Assembly (NCBI GenBank): GCA_016301865.1
Contig: JAEDOP010000008.1
Location: forward strand, 1 to 14,461
Direction: 5' to 3'
Length of the DNA: 14,461 nt
Source: Alphaproteobacteria bacterium
GTDB lineage: Bacteria > Pseudomonadota > Alphaproteobacteria > Rs-D84
Under the pieces are notes generated by a model. The model saw only the letters and a program-made list of their open reading frames with translations, searched no databases and had not been told where the DNA came from. The position numbers and the translations under genes were made by a program. Within the stretch, counting starts at the first letter, position 1. Each line of letters begins with the position of its first letter. Positions 9,201 to 14,461 of the stretch are shown here, piece by piece.

Positions 9201-9206
9201 CCCCCC
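9201..9206 (-). promoter_or_regulatory. Atypical G6 ribosome binding site of gpmI
   Basis: The coding strand reads TATAGGGGGGTATGATG. The only purine tract near the start is six G, 1 nt before the first ATG and 4 nt before the second. This argues that the second ATG (9196) may be the real start. No AGGAG-like site is present. Confidence 0.45.
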
Positions 9207-9228
9207 TATACCTTTACCAATTCAGGTT

Positions 9229-9258
9229 ATCATAAATGTTTTTTAATTGCAAAAGCAA
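9229..9258 (-). promoter_or_regulatory. Candidate gpmI promoter
   Basis: On the minus strand, TTGCTT (9253-9258) and TATGAT (9229-9234) are separated by 18 bp, giving a plausible sigma-70-type promoter about 30 bases before the start codon. It overlaps the divergent promoter of the XRE regulator. Confidence 0.45.
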
Positions 9259-9275
9259 AAGAAAAATTGTATAAA
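9247..9275 (+). promoter_or_regulatory. Candidate promoter of the XRE regulator gene
   Basis: TTGCAA (9247-9252) and TATAAA (9270-9275) are separated by exactly 17 bp, a good sigma-70-type match. A GGGGAGG Shine-Dalgarno tract follows at 9297-9303, 10 nt before the ATG. Its -35 box lies within the spacer of the divergent gpmI promoter candidate. Confidence 0.55.
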
Positions 9276-9313
9276 TTATCAGAAACTTTATCTTACGGGG
9301 AGGTTAATAAATC

Positions 9314-9733
9314 ATGAGTGGAAAAGCATTTGTCCCAAACGCAATTGATGAACATATTGGCCAGCGTATGCAACTGCGCCGCGTGATGATGGGCCTGTCC
9401 CAGAAAGATTTGGCCAAAATATGTGGTGTAACATTTCAGCAGATTCAGAAATATGAAAGCGCGGGCAATCGCATCGCGGCATCGCGCCTGTTTGAACTAA
9501 GTGCGGCATTGGAAACCCCTGTGTCATTCTTTTTTTCGGGTCTGCCGGGCTTTATTGAACGCGAACCACGCAATGGTCGCCCGCCAAAATCATGTGTATC
9601 TGACCAGACTGCATTTGACCCATTGGCCAAGAATGAATCTTTGCAGTTAATAAATTTATATTGGAAACTGCCCACTGATTCCCAGCGTGAAATCATCATG
9701 AAAATGTTAAAAACCCTAAATGGCCAGGAATAA
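9314..9733 (+). CDS. XRE-family helix-turn-helix transcriptional regulator
   Basis: The product has 139 residues. Residues about 15-70 form a Cro/C1-type helix-turn-helix: I-G-Q-R-M-Q-L-R-R start, L-S-Q-K-D-L-A positioning helix (28-34) and recognition helix G-V-T-F-Q-Q-I-Q-K-Y-E (38-48), then G-N-R-I-A-A-S-R-L. After a variable linker (about 80-108), a C-terminal helix N-E-S-L-Q-L-I-N-L-Y-W-K-L plus a basic tail resembles the short XRE regulators common in Alphaproteobacteria. It has no sensor or peptidase domain. It is divergent from gpmI, with a 114-bp shared promoter region, so it may regulate itself or gpmI, but the target is unknown. It has its own terminator and so is not in an operon with tig. 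The start is supported by GGGGAGG at 9297-9303. Confidence 0.92.
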   Translation: MSGKAFVPNAIDEHIGQRMQLRRVMMGLSQKDLAKICGVTFQQIQKYESAGNRIAASRLFELSAALETPVSFFFSGLPGFIEREPRNGRPPKSCVSDQTAFDPLAKNESLQLINLYWKLPTDSQREIIMKMLKTLNGQE

Positions 9734-9741
9734 ATAAAACC

Positions 9742-9765
9742 AAAACCGCCCCGGCGGTTTTTTTT
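9742..9765 (+). terminator. Rho-independent terminator after the XRE regulator gene
   Basis: The stem AAAACCGC / GCGGTTTT with a CCCG loop, followed by eight T in all, lies 8 bases after the TAA stop. It separates the regulator from tig. Confidence 0.85.
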
Positions 9766-9769
9766 ATTA

Positions 9770-9797
9770 TTGCTTTCATTGAAAAAGCGTGTATAAT
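9770..9797 (+). promoter_or_regulatory. tig promoter with exact TATAAT -10 box
   Basis: A perfect TATAAT (9792-9797) lies just after the upstream terminator. The -35 is weak: TTGCTT at 9770-9775 with a 16-bp spacer. A short inverted repeat, CGTGT-N6-ACACG (9788-9803), brackets the -10 box and could be an operator. The Shine-Dalgarno site AGGGGA is at 9820-9825, 6 nt before the ATG. Confidence 0.6.
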
Positions 9798-9831
9798 CAC
9801 ACGGCAATTTACTTTTAATAGGGGAAAGCAT

Positions 9832-11139
9832 ATGTTTACAAAAGAAAAAATCAAAGATTTACATTATTCTGTAACTGGGTCAATCCCTGCGGCCGAATTA
9901 CAGGCGGCGGCGGACGAAATCCTGTTGGAATACGGGAAAAAGGCTAAAATGCCGGGTTTCCGCACAGGTAAGATTCCATTATCAATCCTGCGTCAAAAAT
10001 ACAATGCATCGGCATACGGCGAAGCGATTGATAAAATCATGAACAATGATTTGAACAAATACGTTGCAGACAAGAAAATCCGTCTGGCGGGCGCACCACA
10101 TGCAGATTTGGCGGGTTGGGAAATTGGCAAAGATGCCGAATATTCCCTGGAATTCGACATTTTACCAACGTTGCCGACGATTGATTTGGAAAAATTCACC
10201 GTAACGAAAAAGACAGCCGACCTGGATGAAAAAGAGGTTGAAACCGCCCTGGAAAACATCCGCAAGTCACGCAGCGTTGCCGAAAAACAGGATGCCAAGT
10301 ACAAGGCCGCCAACGGCGACGTCGCTGTTATCGACTTCACAGGTTTTGTTGGTGACACCGCATTCGAAGGTGGTGCAGCAAAAAAACATCACCTGATTTT
10401 GGGTTCTGGCGCATTTATCCCTGGCTTCGAAGACCAGATTATCGGTCACAAGATTGGCGATAAATTCGACGTCAATGTTAAATTCCCAACCGATTATCAT
10501 GCAGAAAACCTGGCGGGTGCTGATGCGCGTTTTGCGGTTGAAATCCATGAAATCCGCAAACATATCCTGCCGGAATTGAACGACGAATTGGCAAAACAGG
10601 TTGGCCAGGAATCCGTTGACGCATTAAAAGCGCACATTCGTAACATCCTGACCGAACAATACAATGATGCCGCCCAGCGTGAAATGCGTAACGAATTGTT
10701 GGATATCCTGGCGGACAAGGTTAAATTGGATTTGCCTGAAACATTGGTATCCCAAGAATTAGAAATGGCGAAAAATGAATTCGAACGTTCACACGCCAAT
10801 TGCCACGATGAAAAATGCGACCATAAATGGGACGAAAAACAGGAACGCAAAGACGCTGAACGTCGTGTTAAACTGGGCTTAATCTTGGCGGAATGGGGCA
10901 CTCAAAACAAAGTAGAGGTTTCCCGCGAAGATCTGCAACAGGCAATCTGGTCCGAAGCCGCCCGCTATCCAGATCCAAAACAGGTATTTGAATTCTATAA
11001 CAAGAATCAAAACGCCTTGGCTATGTTGCGTGGCATGCTGTTCGAACGCAAAGCCCTGGACGCAATGTTGACACATGTCAAGACCAAGGAAAAAAAGGTC
11101 AAGGCCGAAGAACTGTTCCAACAGGCATCCGTTCGTTAA
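9832..11139 (+). CDS. tig: Trigger factor (ribosome-associated chaperone and peptidyl-prolyl isomerase)
   Basis: The 435-residue product is of the usual trigger-factor length. It binds the ribosome at the nascent-chain exit and shields and isomerises new proteins. The ribosome-binding signature G-F-R-T-G-K-I-P is at 42-49 in the N-terminal domain. The FKBP-type isomerase domain spans about 155-245 (V-I-D-F-T-G-F, F-I-P-G-F-E-D-Q-I-I-G, F-P-T-D-Y). The helical C-terminal chaperone domain follows, with L-P-E-T-L-V near 301 and A-E-R-R-V-K-L-G-L-I-L near 343. Between these, residues 321-331 carry a His/Cys cluster (H321, C324, H325, C329, H331) not seen in textbook trigger factors, within a charged linker. 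The gene is monocistronic, with its own promoter and terminator; no clpP or clpX is seen downstream, unlike in many bacteria. Confidence 0.97.
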   Translation: MFTKEKIKDLHYSVTGSIPAAELQAAADEILLEYGKKAKMPGFRTGKIPLSILRQKYNASAYGEAIDKIMNNDLNKYVADKKIRLAGAPHADLAGWEIGKDAEYSLEFDILPTLPTIDLEKFTVTKKTADLDEKEVETALENIRKSRSVAEKQDAKYKAANGDVAVIDFTGFVGDTAFEGGAAKKHHLILGSGAFIPGFEDQIIGHKIGDKFDVNVKFPTDYHAENLAGADARFAVEIHEIRKHILPELNDELAKQVGQESVDALKAHIRNILTEQYNDAAQREMRNELLDILADKVKLDLPETLVSQELEMAKNEFERSHANCHDEKCDHKWDEKQERKDAERRVKLGLILAEWGTQNKVEVSREDLQQAIWSEAARYPDPKQVFEFYNKNQNALAMLRGMLFERKALDAMLTHVKTKEKKVKAEELFQQASVR

Positions 11140-11158
11140 TTCGACCAAGCATAAAAAC

Positions 11159-11181
11159 AACGCCCCATCCGGGGCGTTTTT
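11159..11181 (+). terminator. Rho-independent terminator after tig
   Basis: The 8-bp stem AACGCCCC / GGGGCGTT with loop ATCC continues into a T-run (to 11181), 19 bases after the tig stop codon. Confidence 0.9.
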
Positions 11182-11245
11182 ATTTATCAACGAAATGTTA
11201 ACAAATCCCCATTTCTAGCACGTCGACATGGCAGAATTCCTTTGT

Positions 11246-11374
11246 TAAATAAAAGTTTAGTGGTTAGTGCTAGTGGCAAGTGTTTAGTGAATGTGTGCGG
11301 CATTTGCCGCACATTATAGTGCCACCACTAACCACTGGCGACTCTTCACTTACACTTAAATAAACTTTTATTTA
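11246..11374. repeat. Palindromic intergenic element (possible MITE/REP-like sequence)
   Basis: The element lies between the convergent tig and ppdK terminators. The outer 14-bp inverted repeats are perfect: TAAATAAAAGTTTA (11246-11259) and TAAACTTTTATTTA (11361-11374). A middle pair AGTGGTTAGTG (11259-11269) / CACTAACCACT (11326-11336), extended by GTGGC/GCCAC with a 3-nt bulge, and an innermost hairpin TGTGCGGC-ATTT-GCCGCACA (11294-11313) are nested inside. No ORF of note and no clear target-site duplication were seen. It could be a non-autonomous mobile element, a structured RNA, or a protein-binding repeat. The rest of the gap (11182-11245 and 11375-11391) shows nothing recognisable. Confidence 0.7.
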
Positions 11375-11391
11375 TCGCGGTATTTATGTAT

Positions 11392-11421
11392 AAAAAAATC
11401 CCCCGAATGGGGGATTTTTTT
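11392..11421. terminator. Bidirectional rho-independent terminator after ppdK
   Basis: A 13-bp perfect stem (A7-T-C5 paired with G5-A-T7) encloses a GAAT loop. On the minus strand it follows ppdK directly, and the ppdK TAA (11420-11422) overlaps its first stem bases. On the plus strand it can stop readthrough from tig. Confidence 0.9.
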
Positions 11422-14050
11422 AGTTCTGACGTGGGTATTTAACCGCAGCCTGGGCAGCAGCCAAACGTGCGATTGGCACGCGGAACGGACTGCACGAGAC
11501 CGAGTTAAATCCGCACTGGTGGAAGAACATGATGGATTCTGGATCACCACCGTGTTCACCACATACACCCAGGTGGATGTGTTCGCCACGGGTCGCGCGC
11601 GCTTTCTTAACCGCGTCTTTAATCAACAGGCCAACACCCAACTGGTCAACAGATGCGAATGGGTCTGCAACGTATACGCCACGGGCACGATATTCATCCA
11701 AGATTTTCGCCGTGTCGTCACGCGACATACCCAATGTTGTCTGGGTCAGGTCGTTTGTGCCGAATTCAAAGAATTCACAAGATTCCGCAATTTCGTTTGC
11801 CAATACTGCTGCGCGTGGCAATTCAATCATAGAACCAACGGTGTATTCAACGGATTCGCCCGTTTCAGCAAACAGCGACTGGGCCGTCGCATCGATAACC
11901 GCTTTGACGATATCCACTTCTTTTTTCGAGCCAACCAATGGAACTTCGATTTCTGGGAATACGCGGATACCAGCCTTTTTAACTTCCAATGCCGCGGACA
12001 GAATCGCGCGTGTCTGCATTTCGCAGATTTCTGGGTACGTAATCGCCAAGCGGCAACCACGGTGGCCCAACATTGGGTTCTGTTCATGCAGTTGTTCGGC
12101 GCGCTGTTTAATGTATTCAACAGACTTGCCGTCGGTGTGTGGCAAGAATTCGTGTAGCGGTGGGTCAATCAAGCGGATTGTCACCGGCAGACCGTCCATA
12201 ATCTTGAACAGTTCTATAAAGTCGGCCTTTTGATATGGCAACAGTTTTGCCAATGCTGCACGGCGGCCGGCTTCGTCTTCGGCCAGAATCATTTCACGCA
12301 TATCCTGGATACGGGATGGGTCAAAGAACATGTGTTCTGTACGTGCCAAACCGATACCTTCGGCACCAAAGTCGCGTGCCTGTTTGGCATCTCTTGGTGT
12401 TTCAGCGTTGGCCTTGACCGTTAATGTTTTGATTTCATCAACCCATTTCATCAATGTGCCGAAATTACCCGTCAATTCAACAGATACGGTTGGGATTTTA
12501 CCTTCGATAATCTGGCCCTTGGCACCGTCGATTGAAATCCAGTCGCCTTCGTTGATAACAACACCAGATGTTGTTTTCAGGGTTTTGGATTCATAGTCGA
12601 TTTTGATGTCTGGTGAACCAGATACGCATGGTGTACCCATACCGCGTGCCACAACCGCTGCGTGTGATGTCATACCACCGCGCGCTGTGATAACACCCTG
12701 GGCCGCGTTCATACCGGCGATATCTTCTGGGGATGTTTCGATACGGATTAACATAACCTGTTTACCCGCAGCCGCCCATTTTTCGGCATCTTCGGCGTTA
12801 AATACAGCCATACCCACCGCCGCGCCAGGTGACGCCGGCAGACCGGTTGCGATAACTTTCTTTTCAGCCTTGGGGTCTAACATTGGGTGCAACAGGTGAT
12901 CCAATTGGTCCGCACCAACACGCAGGATTGCTTCTTCTTTGGTCAACAGGCCTTCGGATACCATTTCAACCGCCATGCGAACCGCCGCCGCCGCCGTACG
13001 TTTACCGTTACGGCACTGCAACATCCAAAGTTTGCCATGTTCGATTGTGAATTCCATATCCTGCATGTCTTTGTAATGACGTTCCAGTTTTTCACGAACA
13101 TCACACAATTCTTTATAGACTGCTGGCATCGCTTCTTCCAGTGACAGACGACCGGAATCATCCTTGCTCATTGGTTGTGGGGTGCGAATACCCGCAACAA
13201 CGTCTTCGCCCTGGGCGTTAATCAGGTATTCACCATAGTATTTGTTTTCACCGGTTGCTGGGTCGCGGCTGAAACATACGCCGGTGGCAGAATCATCGCC
13301 GGAATTACCAAACACCATTGCCTGGACATTAACAGCGGTACCCCAATCGGCCGGAATATTATTCAATTTACGATATGTGATGGCCTTTTTGCTCATCCAA
13401 GAACCGAATACGGCGCCGATACCCATTTCCAACTGTTTCCATGGATCTTGGGGGAATACTTTGCCGATTTTAACACCGATTTCTTTGAATTTTTCAACCA
13501 AGTCTTTCAAATCATCGGCGGTCAATTCTGTGTCCTGTTTATAACCCTTGTCTTCCTTCATGCGTTCCAGAGTGTGTTCAAACAGGTCAATGTCTGCGCC
13601 CATAACAACTTCGCTGAACATCATGATAAAGCGACGATACGAATCATATGCAAAACGTTCGTTGCCGGAAATTTTTGCCAATGCTTTTACTGTTTCATCG
13701 TTCAAACCTAAATTCAAAACAGTGTCCATCATGCCCGGCATAGATACGCGTGCACCAGAACGAACAGATACCAACAATGGATTTTCCAGGTCTGCAAACT
13801 TTTTACCCATAATGGATTCAACGTGTGCAATACCGGCACGCACCTGGTCCATTAAATCAGACGGATATGTCTGGTTGTTCGCATAATAATATGTACAAAC
13901 ATCAGTTGTCACCGTAAAGCCCGCAGGAACAGGCAAACCAACCAAGTTCATTTCTGCTAAATTTGCACCCTTGCCACCCAGCAGATTTCTCATATCTGCC
14001 CGACCTTCGGCGGCGCCATTACCAAAGGTATATACCCATTTATTACTCAT
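11420..14050 (-). CDS. ppdK: Pyruvate, phosphate dikinase
   Basis: The 876-residue product (the Clostridium symbiosum enzyme has 874) interconverts pyruvate, ATP and phosphate with PEP, AMP and pyrophosphate in the cytoplasm. The N-terminal ATP-grasp region shows L-G-G-K-G-A-N-L-A-E-M (24-34) and S-V-R-S-G-A-R-V-S-M-P-G-M-M-D-T (95-110). The swivelling phosphohistidine domain has G-G-M-T-S-H-A-A-V with catalytic H463, and T461 two residues earlier is the usual target of PDRP-type regulation. The C-terminal TIM barrel has R570 and R626, metal ligands E743 and D767 (F-G-T-N-D-L-T-Q) and catalytic C830 in G-V-C-G-E-H-G-G. All main active-site residues are present. AAGGAG at 14056-14061 lies 5 nt before the ATG. 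The gene is monocistronic. The enzyme may act in pyrophosphate-dependent glycolysis or gluconeogenesis. Confidence 0.98.
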   Translation of the reverse strand: MSNKWVYTFGNGAAEGRADMRNLLGGKGANLAEMNLVGLPVPAGFTVTTDVCTYYYANNQTYPSDLMDQVRAGIAHVESIMGKKFADLENPLLVSVRSGARVSMPGMMDTVLNLGLNDETVKALAKISGNERFAYDSYRRFIMMFSEVVMGADIDLFEHTLERMKEDKGYKQDTELTADDLKDLVEKFKEIGVKIGKVFPQDPWKQLEMGIGAVFGSWMSKKAITYRKLNNIPADWGTAVNVQAMVFGNSGDDSATGVCFSRDPATGENKYYGEYLINAQGEDVVAGIRTPQPMSKDDSGRLSLEEAMPAVYKELCDVREKLERHYKDMQDMEFTIEHGKLWMLQCRNGKRTAAAAVRMAVEMVSEGLLTKEEAILRVGADQLDHLLHPMLDPKAEKKVIATGLPASPGAAVGMAVFNAEDAEKWAAAGKQVMLIRIETSPEDIAGMNAAQGVITARGGMTSHAAVVARGMGTPCVSGSPDIKIDYESKTLKTTSGVVINEGDWISIDGAKGQIIEGKIPTVSVELTGNFGTLMKWVDEIKTLTVKANAETPRDAKQARDFGAEGIGLARTEHMFFDPSRIQDMREMILAEDEAGRRAALAKLLPYQKADFIELFKIMDGLPVTIRLIDPPLHEFLPHTDGKSVEYIKQRAEQLHEQNPMLGHRGCRLAITYPEICEMQTRAILSAALEVKKAGIRVFPEIEVPLVGSKKEVDIVKAVIDATAQSLFAETGESVEYTVGSMIELPRAAVLANEIAESCEFFEFGTNDLTQTTLGMSRDDTAKILDEYRARGVYVADPFASVDQLGVGLLIKDAVKKARATRGEHIHLGVCGEHGGDPESIMFFHQCGFNSVSCSPFRVPIARLAAAQAAVKYPRQN

Positions 14051-14055
14051 GGTTT

Positions 14056-14115
14056 CTCCTTGCGTTTAATTAAAAAATGCCAAAGGATTGTGGGGCATGA
14101 ACCGCACAATTGCAA
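14056..14115 (-). promoter_or_regulatory. ppdK promoter candidate and Shine-Dalgarno site
   Basis: On the minus strand, TTGCAA (14110-14115) and CACAAT (14087-14092) have a 17-bp spacer; the -10 matches 4 of 6 consensus bases. A strong AAGGAG Shine-Dalgarno site is at 14056-14061. The -35 sits against the upstream terminator stem. Confidence 0.45.
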
Positions 14116-14116
14116 G

Positions 14117-14145
14117 AAAAAAATCGGGTCATTCCCGATTTTTTT
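14117..14145. terminator. Bidirectional rho-independent terminator between the acyltransferase gene and ppdK
   Basis: The 12-bp stem A7-TCGGG / CCCGA-T7 encloses the 5-nt loop TCATT. On the minus strand it terminates the right-hand gene, whose TAA (14145-14147) overlaps the stem edge. Confidence 0.88.
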
Positions 14146-14461
14146 TACATTGTGCATGCACACGCAATCGAAAACAGTTTCGATGTGTCTGAATCAGAAC
14201 GCGAATTTATAATTATCGGTGCGCGCGCACCAACAATCACACCACCAAATATCCAATCGCTAAATTGTACCATCGCTTTAATCGTATTATTGCCCGCTTC
14301 GATATTATCAAATAATAATATATCGGCATCGCCATGAATTGAACCGGTATAGCCCTTGGCCATGGCGGCGGATTTAGACACCGCAATATCAAATGATATC
14401 GGACCCGATATAATGCAATTTGCGATTTCACCACGTTCGTTCATTTGGCGCAGGGCGTCTG
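14145..14461 (-). CDS. Phosphate acetyl/butyryltransferase family protein, C-terminal part (5' end outside window)
   Basis: About 105 codons are visible, ending at TAA 14145-14147; the frame continues past the right edge, with D-A-L-R-Q before the Met at 14444, so that Met is probably internal. The visible part shows hallmarks of the PTA/PTB family: G-P-I-S-F-D-I-A-V-S, A-D-I-L-L-F-D-N-I-E-A-G-N, and G-A-R-A-P-I-I-I-N-S-R-S-D-S near the C-terminus. Enzymes of this family exchange CoA and phosphate on acyl groups, making acetyl- or butyryl-phosphate for ATP formation by a kinase. Whether acetyl or butyryl is the substrate, and whether an N-terminal extra domain exists, cannot be told from this fragment. 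A kinase gene might lie nearby outside the window. Confidence 0.88.
   Translation of the reverse strand, partial: DALRQMNERGEIANCIISGPISFDIAVSKSAAMAKGYTGSIHGDADILLFDNIEAGNNTIKAMVQFSDWIFGGVIVGARAPIIINSRSDSDTSKLFSIACACTM

Noticed and set aside
9445..11190. Minus-strand frames opposite the XRE gene and tig
   Set aside because: They are antisense to two well-supported genes and have no family resemblance or ribosome binding site.
11244..11374. Integron attC site
   Set aside because: A GTTAAAT string at 11244-11250 matches the GTTRRRY core form, but it stands at the wrong end for that strand, no matching RYYYAAC partner was found, and no integrase or cassette array is seen.
11246..11374. Insertion-sequence remnant with target duplication
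   Set aside because: Inverted ends are present, but the bases outside them show no matching direct repeat and no transposase fragment lies between, so only a generic palindromic repeat is called.
11519..13886. Plus-strand frames opposite ppdK, including two over 210 codons
   Set aside because: They are a typical shadow effect of a long codon-biased gene; there is no domain, and the sense gene is complete with intact active sites.
14442..14444. ATG at 14444 as the start of a 99-residue gene
   Set aside because: The frame continues to the window edge and the visible part matches only the C-terminal third of the PTA/PTB family, so this Met is probably internal.
1..14461. tRNA, rRNA, CRISPR array, riboswitch
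   Set aside because: No cloverleaf, rRNA-like sequence or regularly spaced identical short repeats were recognised. The repeats found are protein-coding modules or the single palindromic element.

Overview
The window reads as a chromosomal segment of a moderately AT-rich Gram-negative bacterium, most likely an uncultured host-associated alphaproteobacterium. This is inferred from a short XRE regulator of a type common in Alphaproteobacteria, from the trigger factor, and from a huge InlB-repeat surface protein of a kind I associate with uncultured gut lineages. No rRNA, tRNA, CRISPR array, transposase or phage gene was seen. Genes are compact, each with a Shine-Dalgarno-like site, and every gene end inside the window is followed by a strong hairpin terminator.

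Left half (1-7579, minus strand): one uninterrupted reading frame of 2526 codons that starts at 7579 with a Sec signal peptide and runs off the left edge without a stop. It encodes a giant exported modular protein. The N-terminal third is a rod of alternating YDG-type and Ig-like (Big_2-like) domains. Three InlB-B/Listeria-Bacteroides-type repeats follow, and then long cysteine-rich segments that alternate with further InlB-type repeats. Plus-strand open frames across this region are antisense shadows. Within the gene there is a 48-bp perfect duplication between two YDG domains, a regularly placed cysteine pair in all three YDG domains, and a segment of about 500 bp with different codon use.

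Middle (7698-11181): gpmI (cofactor-independent phosphoglycerate mutase, minus strand) lies divergent from an XRE-family regulator (plus strand), with overlapping candidate promoters in a 114-bp gap. The regulator has its own terminator and is followed by tig (trigger factor), which has a separate promoter with a small palindrome over its -10 box. The trigger factor carries an unusual His/Cys cluster.

Right (11182-14461): between the convergent tig and ppdK terminators lies a palindromic, AGTG-phased repeat element of about 130 bp, possibly a MITE- or REP-like sequence. It is followed by ppdK (pyruvate phosphate dikinase, minus strand, complete). A bidirectional terminator then separates ppdK from the 3' end of a phosphate acetyl/butyryltransferase-family gene that enters from the right edge. 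GpmI, PPDK and the acyltransferase fit lower glycolysis/gluconeogenesis and acyl-phosphate fermentation, but they are separate transcription units. The most notable item is the giant disulfide-rich surface protein, whose C-terminus and anchoring mode lie outside the window.
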